Of a DNA stretch of 64,000 nucleotides, positions 22,662 through 34,903 are shown piece after piece. Source of the DNA: Kitagawia praeruptora (Eukaryota; Streptophyta; Magnoliopsida; Apiales; Apiaceae); contig CM075345.1 of the NCBI GenBank assembly GCA_037693485.1, positions 111,780,001 through 111,844,000 on the forward strand. The letters are read 5' to 3'. The number at the start of each line of letters is the position of its first letter. Position 1 is the stretch's first letter. Under the pieces are notes generated by a model, which searched no databases, was not told where the DNA came from, and saw only the letters and a list, made by a program, of their open reading frames with translations. The position numbers were made by a program, and so were the translations under genes.

Positions 22662-23299
22662 TTTATAGATTATATGCAGAGCTACCAAAAAGAAATATAG
22701 GCTTGGCGTGAATTTTTCAACTTATAAATTCTTTAAGTGATAAATCAAACGGACCCATAATCTAATTTACGACGACGTAGAATTGACAATATTAAAGAAA
22801 GTATAGTCTCGTATCGTATGTGTACGATTGAAATGCAACTAAACTAAGTGCTTGCATGCAACGATATATGTCTTCGTCAATATTGCAACTAACTTATAAA
22901 TTCTTTAAGTGATAAATGCTTATAATGAAGATCGATCAGGTTTCCTATATCGAAAGGATATGCATACACTTTGCTTAATGATATACTTACATCTACGACT
23001 TTATTTACTTTGGACGCAATTATAACTCATCAATGACTTGCAAGCTACCTGGCTTACGGAAAGATGATGAAACAAGTCGATCCATTCAAAACATGCATCC
23101 AACTTAAGACTCTACCACTGCAGCCTGCAGTCATCTAACTCTACAAAACAACAACAGAAGCAGTAGAATACAACATTATTTGTTAAATGATATATGTCTC
23201 AAACAAAGGGGATAGGACATTCAAGAATGACCATGTCAAGTAGAACAATGCAAGCTTCAGAAACGTCAACTCTGCTGCCTAGCTAACTAGCTGCCTGCA

Positions 23300-23349
<50 letters not shown>

Positions 23350-24701
23350 GTCTCTCTACTTATGTACATAAATATTATAATAATAGCACGAAAATTTGGT
23401 AATATGGTCGTTTAACTAGTTGGGATAAATCAGCAGAAGGTGGGCTTTGGGGATATATCTAGCTACAGATAAAAAGTAAAAAGTTGGACCAGAAGTACAT
23501 AGAAGAAGGGAACTCTGCTTGCTTGTGAATTGTGATGTAGTGAAAGCTTAGGCCGTGATCTGTTCTTCTTTATATACTGTAATATCTAAAAAGTCCCCTA
23601 AATATTCCAAATTCCTTGAGACATACTCATTTTGGGTGTCTAATTCTCCAACTCAATTTTTTGGGGACAGAAAGGGATTGCAGTTGATTAACATTAGTGT
23701 TAGTATCCAGAGTTAATAAGATGCAAATCCATAGTAAAGCAAGATATGGAAGGATGGAGTCCATGAAAAGACAAAAGGGAAGAGGATAATTAAGCGTCAA
23801 GGGGAAGTTAGAATGATGCAAAATAGTCCATGTGATCTTGCTATATAAATAAGTATACTGGGGGAGTACTACTTAAGTATTTACTACCCCTCCATTTTTG
23901 TATGTTCTTCTTTCTCCCTACAAATCTCATTTTCAGCCGGCAGGCCTCCTTCTCCATTAACTTTATTGATCTAGCACTCCCCATGCTTTGTGAATTATAA
24001 CTCTAACTTTGAATTATTGATTCCATTGCTACAAACATTACAAGTAATTAGTTTTATACTACGTACTATTATCAGTCACATTTCCTATACTATTTATTCT
24101 CATTCTTTTTGTTTAAATTGAAGTCTTGTGCATTGACGATAAATTAAACTAACAAGCTAGCACGATGTTGGTGATTATAGAAACCATTATAACAACTCGA
24201 TCTGCATTTCACTTCTTATATACTGCTTGAAATCCTCAAAGCATGACCAATAGATCTGATTCTCCTGATTTACTTGTCCACAGAATTTTTGGACTAATTG
24301 AGTAACTGAGATGACTACTTCGCTCTGTCTACCAAAATGAGAAACTGAGCTCTACATAAACAGAAAAAACAAAGGAGCCCCAATGCCCCCACAAGAAATC
24401 AGTCTTTTTGTTCTGCCCTTCCTTTGCTTTTAAAACCGGTAGCTGAGTTTCATGATATCAGTATAGCTCATCCTTTGAGCAATTACTAGTTTGATGTAAA
24501 CCAATCAACATTTTGTTGATCCGGAGAATGAAAGATGACCGAGTAACTTGCTTGCCTAAAGAAGATTTTAACTGGACACGTTATTTGTATCGAGTAATCT
24601 AACTCTACAACATATTGCAACTACAACACACCATACACCTAATGGAAATGTGACAACAATAACATTCAGTAGATTGCATTTGATCAGCAGTTTTGGTAAT
24701 A
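22662..24701. other. Intergenic DNA between the NAC and SKU5-like genes
   Basis: No coding frame was supported. It contains a (CT)n microsatellite at about 23302-23342. The NAC and SKU5-like genes converge on this region, so it should hold both 3' ends. Confidence 0.5.
23302..23358. repeat. (CT)n microsatellite
   Basis: About 20 CT units in a row are followed by interrupted TCTG and TCTC units. The length is probably polymorphic. Confidence 0.9.
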
Positions 24702-27700
24702 TCACATCAATCCGGCTATGAAAGCAGAAAATGCTGGGAGAAGCAGCACAAACAGTTTTGAGCGTTCATTGCTTGATGATATTGCTCTAGTAAAAGGCGT
24801 CTTTTGTGGCCTGCAGTGGAAGAGAAATAAATATTATCAAAATGCTCAACAGAAAAGGTTACTAGTATTAAAGAAGAGTACTGATGTCATACTTTTGCAA
24901 ATAGTTGAGAGCACCGCAATACAGCACATTATCAGGCATGGCGACCTCTGTCTTGTTCCTGGGATCTGGTTCTGGATTGACTATTCTCATGTAAGTTTCT
25001 TGGCCTAGATACCATCTGTCAAGGTTTGCAGCTCTGAGGTTCCATGCTCCAGCATTATCTAGATATACCAAAATAGCTGTCCATCCTCCAGGAAAAACCT
25101 GAATGTCGAAATAGTTGAGATCTGGAATATAGTAATATACAATCTAAATCTATAGAAGAATATTGTGACATCAACTTGAAAAAGTCTATCATATAACACC
25201 AATGAGAAGAAACAATACTGTTTCCACAAACTAACCTGTGTAGTGCAGCGAAATATAGCATCCCATTTATTATAAGAATTCCTACTGCTCGGAGTCCACT
25301 CTCCATAAGCCATCCTACAATGTATTGGAACAGTTACGAAGATGAGATTGCTAGCGCAGAGTCACATATTGAAGTGATAGACCAAAATAGTAATCATACC
25401 CAACTACGAAAAATGAATAGCCGTCCAAGTGAAAACTCTGTACCGTTGTGTCATTGTTCACCAATATAATTTCTACAAATCCTTTATATGTAGCATTTAA
25501 GAGGGATGTATGCATTTGGGGTGATCTGCTCTGCGGCCTATTAGGGAAATCAAGCTTGTAAGCCTCTTTAACCTTGTACTTGTCTGCAAGCCTTATTGGC
25601 ACACCAGGATTGATGAATGAAATCCCATTTAGTGTAGCTCTTAACTTCCCATCTATCATCACTAGAGGCATACTCTTTAAGATGTATACATCAGTCACTT
25701 TGATGGAGCCATAACGGAAAGAACCCTGCGGGTTGGGACGAGCTCCATTTGCTGAAACATCTTGCCTAGCAAAAGGAAATTCAGATTAGGGTAACACATT
25801 ACTAAGCAAGTAGACGGTGAAGTAACAGTTTTTACAATATTCTTGAAGCATTAAGGCAGGGCAATGGGGAACTGTATAAAGTCCACTGTTCAGAAAAATG
25901 TACCATGTGATGAATTCTTGCCACAAGATGTTCATTTAAACATGACAATACTTATGGTGTTAAAGATAATAATCCGAATTACATAGGTTCAGTAATCAGT
26001 AGTAAGCTAAACGACATGTAGCAAACCTGATCGATAATGCTTGGTTCACCACAAATGATTTGTCAAAAGCATCATGTGGAGGATCAGGAAGAGGACCAGC
26101 TGCCTTCTGTCTAGATTTTGAGTAGTGCAATATAGCAACACCTGTAACCCTCTGCCAAAGTGATTGATTAACAAACCTTGCACTTGCTACGATGTAATAA
26201 TCATTTCTAGCATTCTGGTTCATAGTAACCAAGAAGGAGTAAGACTGTCCAACATGGATGTCTAAGCTAGTATAGGTTCGTTGCAATGCATAAAATCCCT
26301 CTGTCTCTACAAGAAGCAGCTGATGATTTTGAATACGGAAATTGAGACAAGTTGAGATGCCAACATTATGCACGTGCACACGATAAGTTCTACCTGCAGA
26401 ACATCACAGCAGAAAGGCAGTTCAGATTTTAAAGGCTTATGATGTAAAAGGAAAAGAAGCTATAGAACAAATAAGTATATATGAATAATGAAGTTTACTA
26501 GTATAAGTTGACCTATGAATCCTATAAACTTTTTTCTACTCTTAACATGATCAATATCTGTGTACAACAAGACTTTCAATTTAGGGTTCCATCCTTCAAA
26601 GTGTTCAAAGATTATAAAGAGGACAGATTTATAACATTACCTGGCTCAACATTAATCGTCTCATAACTAATGCCTTTCGGGACAAGAGTGGAGTTATACC
26701 GGTAAGGCCCCTTCCCGTTAATTAGAACTCCATCTGGCATCCCAAGCTCCTTTCCTTTATCCAGGTCTGCCCTTAGCGCCTAGCACTCAGAACATGACAA
26801 TTTAGAAACAAGCCAACTCAGTTTATGCAGAAATTTAAGTTAATTCACTTACAACTTTTACAGCTATAGCAAATTACAAACCTTATGGTCTCTATTGTAC
26901 CAATCACCAATCATGATAACAATATCCCCATCAGGATCTCTAAAAGGCAACTTGACAACACTTCGGTGTGTAATAATGAAGGCACCAAAACCTCCTGCTG
27001 CTCTCTGAAAGTTAAGGGATGGAAAGTAAAAGAAGCTACCAATCTGATCCTTAACCTGGAAATTGTAAGTCCAGTTCGATCCTGATTGGATAGGGCAATT
27101 AGTACCAAGAACACCATCTTGCCAAGAAGTGTGACGCATATGGACACCAGGCCTATCAAACGTAGCAAAATTAGACAAATACAAACATCTCTCTCACTCA
27201 CATTCCAAAACACGAACTCGTAAATCAGATTTGCTAACTTACCAAGTCATGAGAAGATTTTCATTCAATCTGTTATTAACATTCAGAGTGACATCATAGT
27301 TGGTAGTAACATTAATAACAGGACCTGGAAACTTCCCATTAACTGCTATAACCTGTAACCAAATGTACAGATAGATCGAATCTGAATAAATATCACAAAC
27401 GTAGCTTAAATGACAACACCGAGTTCAACTAACCAAAAGTACAAATCGAATCTGAATAAATATTCCGAACACAGATTTAATGAAAACACCGAGTTCAATT
27501 ATTCAGCAAACCATGTTGATTTACGAAAACCAGTTAATTAATGTAGGTATTGACATCGCCCAATCACAATAATCACACAGCAAAATGAACACAAAATTAC
27601 TTGAAAGTACTGAAACCGAAAAACAACTATCGCTTACAGGGACTCGTAGCAACCCTAACAACTACCAAGGCACCAAATCACAGTATAATTTCATCGTATC

Positions 27701-28111
27701 ACAATTCGAAACCCAAACTATAGATAAAACAGACTGTAATGCAAGTACTAAAGCACGAAAACAAAGAAATATTTGCTAGAAATCTATCGTATAATCATCC
27801 CAAACTCGTAAAACTGTAGCAATTAATTCTCACAAATTTTCGAGAAAATACGTAAAACAAAAAAAATTTGTTAACCAACAAAACACGTGGATTTTTTTCG
27901 AAACAAACAACTGTTACGTAAACTACAGTGTGTGTGTGTGTGACGGAGGGAGAGAGGAGGAGAGAACTTGTTGAAGGACACCGAGAGGAGAAGCAGTAAT
28001 GTAGGAGACGTCGAGATTAAAGGTGGCGGCTCCGTCATCAGAAGATGAAACAGCAAATGCTAAACAAATTACGAGGAAAAACAAGGCAACAGAATATCGA
28101 ATCAACGCCAT
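24702..28111 (-). CDS. SKS: SKU5-similar (SKS) multicopper-oxidase-like protein, GPI-anchored
   Basis: A 596-aa protein of the SKU5/SKS family: cell-surface glycoproteins related to ascorbate oxidase and laccase that act in directional growth and wall organisation. Exons in transcription order: 28111-27968, 27352-27243, 27152-26882, 26779-26641, 26393-26027, 25765-25400, 25314-25236, 25098-24893, 24810-24702. All junctions are GT-AG with matching phases. A signal peptide (about residues 1-22) is followed by three cupredoxin domains. Diagnostic segments are TSWQDGVLGTNCPI in the first and FHLDGYSFFVVG in the third, where true oxidases have HLHGH; loss of copper-site histidines is known for this family and argues against laccase activity. 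The last exon supplies a Ser-rich stretch and a hydrophobic tail ending AFIAGLM, a GPI-anchor signal. Without it, reading through the final donor gives a false stop at about 24865. It converges with the NAC gene and is oriented like the invertases. Confidence 0.93.
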
Positions 28112-29884
28112 GACAGTTGTTGTTGTGTATAGAAGAAAGGCAGAGTTAAAAATGGGCAGGGTGTACGTACGTGTGTTGATGCAAAAATAGAGTGGTGGTA
28201 AGTGACAGTGGTACGTGCTCTCTGCGTGATCCGTTTTTACTCACTTTACCGGAACACTCGGTAAATTATCCATTTTTGTCTATCTTTTTTTTTTTAAAAT
28301 GATGTTTACAACTCTCCATTCAGACACTCTCCTTACAATAGGGGAGATTTCAGCGAATTACTTGCTTTTTCTTTTTACATGATTGCTAAAACCATGTTTG
28401 AAATTTTGATTGTATATTTAATGTTTTAATATTATATACTATGCATAAATACTATATTTAATATTTTAATATTTATCAGCTCATTTTTAAATAATATGCA
28501 TAAATACTATATTTCGAAAGGAACAAAATTTACTATTTTAAATGAAGTCAAAAAGTTATTAAATTCAAAATTTAGTACTGTTTTTTTTCCCCTGAATGTG
28601 AAAACTTTTATATTGTTGATTTGAATTATAAAAATTGTTCATAGCTGGTATGCTTTGATTAATTATTTTTTAAAATATTTCCTCCACTAATCGCATGACT
28701 TGTCTAAAAACAATTTGGGGATGAACTACTTACTCCTGCAGTCCTACTCATACGAAAAACGTAGGATTTAACAATTTTTGTAGAAACAATTAAGATGACC
28801 TACTCCAAGTAGAACAAAACTAGTAATAAACATATATACAAATTTAGGCGAACTTTTATTTTAGTTTTTTTGACTTGTAAAAAGAGTGAAATTATTAATC
28901 ATTAAAATGATGGAGGGAAAAAGCAAAAACCGGTTACTGCCGGTAAAGAATAATGAGGTTGCCAATTCTTGCGCACTATCCAGTATCCCACTCCGTACTA
29001 TAACGGTCTGCAGAAACTGACTAGCAGAATTGCAGAGTTGTTGTGACCTCCCACTAGAACCGGCAATTTGGTACACGACACGAATAAACGACACGAAAAT
29101 GACACGAAAAATATTAATATGGGTTCACCTTTTCGATACACGAACACGAAAGTACACGATGCCTAAATGGGTATGGATATGGGTTTACCCTTAGGTATAC
29201 GACACGACACGAAAGTACACGAAATAAATAAATAAATATTTTAAAATTATATAAATAAATATTGTAAACTCTTGGAGCATGTTACCAACACACTTTGAAC
29301 ACTCATTTTGCCCAAGTTTTGACATGTTCCAAGATGACTATAATATAATATTAATGATCGATATATACAATCAAAGAGATGTAATTAATCAGTCCTAGAA
29401 GCCAAAAATGGTGTTATATGCAGCCGGACAGTGAATTTTTAGCAATTTTATGGTCCTAAAATAGTATGTGGTGAGAAAGTAACTTGAATTCTAACACTTC
29501 TGCAGCAAGAATCGTTAGTTTTTCCTGACACCCCCTATTTTAAAAAATGTACAAAAGGAAACATATAGAATAAACCGTGACAATATAGTATACTTGTTTA
29601 TGCCTCATGTTGTATACTTGTTTATGCCTCCACCACAACATGTTACTATTTCTACATTTCCCCATTCATCATACTGTCACGGTTAAACTTCTGTAAATTA
29701 ATAATATTGCACTTATTTGATTTTATCGATTTATCGTAATTATAAGTATACGTTGTCGTCTATCATATTGAAATTGGAAAAAAAAAATGTTAAAGATAGA
29801 CACGTATCATTTTATAAAAATTTTAATACCCAATTTGGTAGCTATAATATTTTTGATCAATACAGCCAAAATCTATGGAAAAAG
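28112..29884. other. Spacer between SKS promoter side and first invertase 3' end
   Basis: The right part of the SKS promoter would lie at about 28112-28400; I see no unambiguous TATA box there. At 29056-29230 is a fragment starting GAACCGGCAATTTGGTACAC with many ACACGA motifs. It is related to the hAT-like element at 37153-37624, but its right end is missing. The rest is AT-rich and non-coding. Confidence 0.5.
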
Positions 29885-32800
29885 CTACAAGTCATTCCCA
29901 TTCGGTGGGAAAGGTTTCATTTTTGCCGAACTCATTTGCCAGGCCTTCACTGTTGCTGTCACACTCAATCCTGTCGCATTATTAAACACAAATAGTTTCG
30001 CTACTCGGTTAATGGCCTTGGTTGGATAAATTCGCGATGTTATCACCCTTCTTCCACCTTGAGCAAAGCTCTCGACGATCGAATGATCAACCTAAAATAA
30101 GCCATTCAATAATTAAGCTCATCCATTATGTCCAACAATCAAGATATATCTCTGGATATGTTGAGCAATTTAAGGATACTGGATACTATATCACTTGTTA
30201 TATATCTTGTCACTTTCTTGTAGGAACTAGGGAAGGTTTTCACATACCAATAACCTCATACATAAATTTTCACCATGGAGTACAGGAACATCACTTCCAT
30301 AAATCGGCTTTGCAACATCAGAAGCTCTTGATGATCTGCAATCGTAATGTACACAAGATTTACATATAAGTAGGTCCAAGAGCAGCCGAAGAGAACATCA
30401 ATTGCTAGTTTATGGACATGGGAAACTTCAGGATTATATCGGTGGCACTTGCTTATTATTCTCATGTAAAGAATCCAACAATGTCTAGAAAAAACTGGTC
30501 TGTATTAGAGTATCTCTTTTCATAATAAGTTACTTACTAATATGGTCTAGCATGCTCATACTAATTCAATCAAGGAAATGTAGAAGTTGAATCAGGAATT
30601 AAAAGTGGCAGACCTTGACTGATCAGCACAAAAGTGCGTTTTAGCACTCCCATTAGGCCCTTTACTTATATAAAAATAAATTGGAGTTAACTCAGACAAC
30701 GACTCATCAGCAAGTACTAAAATGCCAAATGGTCCGAAAGTGCCTCGACTGACTGCACCACCACTGGTGCTGCATTTGTAATCTGCACTAGCTTCAACTG
30801 TACTTTGGAATGCTTCATCATCTATCTCAAATGTAGCGACCATGTCCAACTGTTCAATTAAAATTGGCAAACAAGCAGTTATACAAGTATAGCATTAGGC
30901 CCAAATGTACTTTGCATCAAATATAGTGTTACTAAAAGGAACATGTAGATAAACCTGTGTTGCTGAACTTGTGTTGAGTGGCAAAACAGAACCTGGCTCA
31001 AGTTTAAGGTTGTCGAAATCATAACTTTCCAATCTCAAGCTCTCTACTTCCTCTACTGGCCACTGAAGTAAATTTGTTCTAGTTTTTGTATCAAACACAA
31101 CCGTTCTTGGAACGGTCTACATAAAGCACACGAACAGATAATCATCTGTCAGATGCAAGCAAAGAGTAAAAATAAATAAATGTTACTCTGGCACTCGTAT
31201 TAATTACCTGTAGAGATGCCCATCCCTTCAAGAGGTCACTAGATTCACTATCACATTCAGGAACCCAAGCCCAACTAATCCTTCTTTTCTTGGTCAGGTC
31301 ATAAAATGTTTTGGATGCATAGAATTTTCCATCATCCACCCTGGGGCCTATACCAACATCTGCTTTCGGGTCATCGGGTGTCCATTTGTCGTTTATTGGA
31401 TCGTAAGTACCAACTGCATAGTAATCCTCCATACCAACCGCCATACTAACTTTCAAAACGTGCTTAATACCCGGCCCATTAGCTGATATGTCCAATCCAT
31501 GTGCAGTAGTCAGTGACACTGGGTAAAAGTCTATACATTCCCACATACCTGTACCTGGAATCTCATGTAATAACCCATCCAACAGCTCAAAGGTCTTGAA
31601 GTCAGTAGTCTTATATACTAGTGATATACCAGTGTTATTAACCAGTGATCCAATTGTGATCCGCCACTTTCCGTCTGGGCCAAGCCAGGCTGTGCTAGGG
31701 TCCCTAAACTCCTTTATGCCAGGAGGAGGAACCATAACAGGGTTACCAGAATACTTAACCCATTCCAGGAGGAGTGGATCAGAAAGATTTACAGGATAGG
31801 CTAAGTTCTGCAACTGAGTACCATCAGCAGCACCACCTGTGTATAGCATTATAATTTGACCGTCTGGCAGGATTGTAGCAGAGCCAGTCCAAACACCATC
31901 AATGTCAAACCAACTATCGGGAACCATTGCAATGGGGAGATGAAACCAATTAATGAGATCTTTGGATACGGCATGGCCCCATGTAATGTTTCCCCAAACT
32001 GCGGACTTTGGGCCGTATTGGTAGAAAAAATGGTACCATCCCATGTGGAACAATGGCCCTGCAATTCATTGTTTATATGTTTTATTAGAACTTTTTAGCA
32101 AACAATGATACAGGAACTCAGGCTCCTTCAACTTAACTATAAAAGTTACAGCGACACACAAAAGAGAGAGATTGGAAACGAATACCATTAGATGCTTATT
32201 TTGCGGTTTGAAACCTTTATAAACAAATTTGTTATTTGAAGTTTAAAACATTTTGGAAAATTCCAAATGGTACCACTGTACAATTGGATTTTCCATTTGG
32301 TACCATCCAACATTTTTGACTTCCAAGTGGGACCACTGTACTTTTTGCTTTTCCATATGGTACCGTTCAACATTTTTTACTTTCAAATGGTACCACTGTA
32401 CAATTGGCTTTTACATATGGTACCATTCAATATTTTTGACTTCTGCGTGGTATCATTTTTCTCTGATTTGATTTTAATGAAAGGAAAATGGTACCACGTA
32501 GAAGTCAAAAATATTGAATGGTACCATATGGAAAAATCAATTGTATAGTGATACCATTTGGAAGTCAAAAATGTTGAATGGTACCATATGTAAAAGCCAA
32601 AAGTACATTGGTGCCACTTGGAAACCAAAAATGTTGGATGGTACCAAATGGAAAAGCCAATTGTACAGTGGTACCATTTGGAATATCCCAAACATTTTTA
32701 AGTAATTTTCTGGCCAAGACTGAAGTACCAGATTTTCAAATTTTTCTGTGAATTTGCTTCTAATTATGATTTTCAACTTGATTTAATATTTATCATCATG

Positions 32801-33711
32801 TGATCAACTCATAACAGTCATCTTTTATTACTCATTCCACCTTTAAAATGCATGCTTTCCCTCTCTTTAGTTTAGAAATGATAAAATCCGAAGATGCAGC
32901 ACTAAAGCTACTACCCGATGTTCATGGTAGTCTTCCAGTTCACCAAAATGCTGGACCTCTTCTTTGTTTTGAAATCTTATAAATCCTTTACAGGTCTAAA
33001 CTGAGAAACATGGAAGATATCGTGTGCTGACGGATATACATTTCAAGTTTGTATGCCATTTTTTCATAGATGATGTAATCAAATAATAAATTGATTAACA
33101 GAAATTCGGTTGTAACATATATACTACAATAGTAGAGATAATTTTGAGTAGAATTATGATAAAATTAGTGGGTATAAAAGCTATAAAAAAAGAATGACAT
33201 ACCATTAGGATCTGATCCAGATAATCACCAGTTTCACCATGAGAGAAACATAAGAATCGCCAGAAAGATAGATTTTCGATCATTAGATAATGAAACATTA
33301 TAGAAAAAGATTAATGTCCTGGGAAAGTGTCTACTGTATACATATAGAGAAACACTGACCATTCATCCAATTCTTCTGAGGTTGAAAATGGTAAGAAGTT
33401 CTTTGCCAAGACAACATCTCAATGCTCCACGGATATGCTTTCGCTTTCTCATCTGATACTTCAACATCTTCCAACGGTTGTTCTAAGTGCTCCGGCAACA
33501 TTGCTTTTAAGGATGAATATAATTTTATGAAAACATGATCATCAGCATTGCTGCCACTTTCGGGTCCTTGTATGATGGAAACCAGAAGTATCAAAGACAC
33601 AGTGAGTACATAGAAGAGGCCCTTGATGGGACGGCGAAGACCTGCTGGAGAATTTCCGCGATTGGCTTGGTGGTCCTGCAGGGGACTGTCGGAAGGGATG
33701 GTTGTGTCCAT
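29885..33711 (-). CDS. Vacuolar-type acid invertase / GH32 beta-fructofuranosidase, copy 1
   Basis: A 634-aa GH32 enzyme that would split sucrose in the vacuole. Exons in order: 33711-33360, 33211-33203 (9 nt), 32058-31208, 31116-30955, 30849-30614, 30335-30248, 30091-29885. The mini-exon supplies the centre of the NDPNG motif. An N-terminal cytosolic tail and one hydrophobic segment (about residues 30-50) fit the vacuolar targeting type. Catalytic residues are D118 (NDPNG nucleophile), D240 (FRDP) and E294 (ECID acid/base). Isoleucine after EC, not proline, also fits the vacuolar class. The C-terminal beta-sandwich is complete and ends GNDL. Odd point: WAWVPECDSESS where vacuolar invertases usually have WGWIGETDSES. 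Vacuolar fructosyltransferases arose from this family, so such activity cannot be excluded. Copy 2 lies directly upstream with the same exon structure. Intron 2 holds a 435-bp foldback element. Confidence 0.92.
32255..32689. mobile_element. Foldback MITE in invertase copy 1 intron 2, 435 bp
   Basis: Each arm holds three tandem units of 60 bases (each with two GGTACC-type KpnI motifs spaced by 30), and the arms are inverted copies of each other around a centre near 32475. The outer ends GGAAAATTCCAAATGG and CCATTTGGAATATCCC are inverted. AAACATTTT is duplicated exactly on both sides (32246-32254, 32690-32698), so I class it as Mutator-type. It lies in intron 2, just after the mini-exon, and its transcript would form a hairpin in the pre-mRNA. 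Confidence 0.9.
33203..33211 (-). other. 9-nt mini-exon of invertase copy 1
   Basis: ATCCTAATG, flanked by AG before and GT after on the minus strand, completes the Asp-Pro-Asn-Gly part of the catalytic motif. Such a 9-nt exon is a known hallmark of plant acid invertase genes. Confidence 0.95.
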
Positions 33712-34903
33712 TGCAGTGGTTTATATTTAGAAACTGATGCAATTGCCAAGTTATCTACTAAAAGAGAATACTTACGTGTTGACAAACGGGTTATATGGAT
33801 TTACTTGCAATTCAAAAACCGAATTGATTCGGCTTAAGTTAATAGAGATCCACTCATAAACAATCAAACAGGCATTTGTTTAGTTCAAATTAATAATGAA
33901 AGTGATCCTACCTAATATCTGATTAGGACAAATTTAAGCAATCATAAAACTAATTAGTCATTCCTTAACCAGTCAACTTTCATACAAGCACGCTGCACGC
34001 CAAAATTTAATAATCTAGCTCTCAGTGATAAAATATAGCATTTGATCTAGTTTCAGATCCTTGTATACACACACACAAACTTATAGCTCAAGTATAAGTC
34101 CACTAGAAAACAGCAACAATAACAAGATCCTGCAGAAAATCCTGTACACAATTCGAGTTGTTATTTGGATTCTACTCCCTCCGTCCCTACCAATCAACTC
34201 TATCCAGGTTCCTCATGTTTTTCCTGTTTTGAGTGAATACGTTTGCCAACCTCGTATTAGTATTAAATATAAAAACTTTACTGTATTAAAGTACGCATAG
34301 ATACGAATCCAACAAGATCACTCATGACTATATTTGATCTTATAGATTAGACATAAATTAGTAATTTGTCTCATGTCATGAACAATCCCGACATGTAAAA
34401 CAAGAGAAACAATAAGGGACGGAGGGAGTAAAATACCTTACATACTTAAGTTAAAAAATGCTTATCGTCCTAAACTTTACAGTAACTTGTTTGATAGTCT
34501 ATTCAGTACTGTAAGAATTAACTCATTGACTATTAAGGTCAATACTATTATTAATTAAGATTTGCTGATTTATGTATCTTATTTTCAAGGGTTGAATTCT
34601 ACTGTAACATTTTTTTGTCAAGTTAAAAAAAAAAACTTTTTTTTTAATCTTGCTAATTAAAAGATTACTATAAGATGGTTCATGCTTTTATGTAAACTCT
34701 CAACATCGTTCGTCAAAAATTGAACAGTTGGACAGCATTTTTTGACAATCAAGTCGAAATAATACCTTCACAATAAGGCTACAGCGCATAGCGATTTTTG
34801 AATCTTTTAATTGACATTTAAATGAACATATTCTAAATCTGTTATTTGTCGTCCTTTGTTTTTGACTAAGCAAGCAAAAGAATGATGACTGAGGAGAGCT
34901 ACT
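33712..34903 (-). promoter_or_regulatory. Upstream region of invertase copy 1
   Basis: This 1.2 kb between the copy 2 stop and the copy 1 start must hold the copy 2 terminator and the copy 1 promoter. I could not pick a convincing TATA box. Stowaway copy B occupies 34175-34428, about 460 bases upstream of the start codon. Confidence 0.5.
34175..34428. mobile_element. Stowaway MITE, copy B, 254 bp
   Basis: The ends CTCCCTCCGTCCC and GGGACGGAGGGAG are perfect inverted repeats, flanked by TA at 34173-34174 and 34429-34430. The interior matches copies A and C. It lies in the promoter-side spacer of invertase copy 1. Confidence 0.93.

Noticed and set aside
24868..24900. In-frame stop ending the SKS protein shortly after LYCGALNYLQK
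   Set aside because: A good donor (AAAA|GTATGA) lies within this stretch, and the exon at 24810-24702 continues in phase to a typical GPI-signal tail.
32255..32689. Regular 60-bp repeats resembling a CRISPR-like or satellite array
   Set aside because: The units are inverted between arms and lack unique spacers, and a 9-bp target duplication flanks the whole. It is a transposable element in a plant intron.
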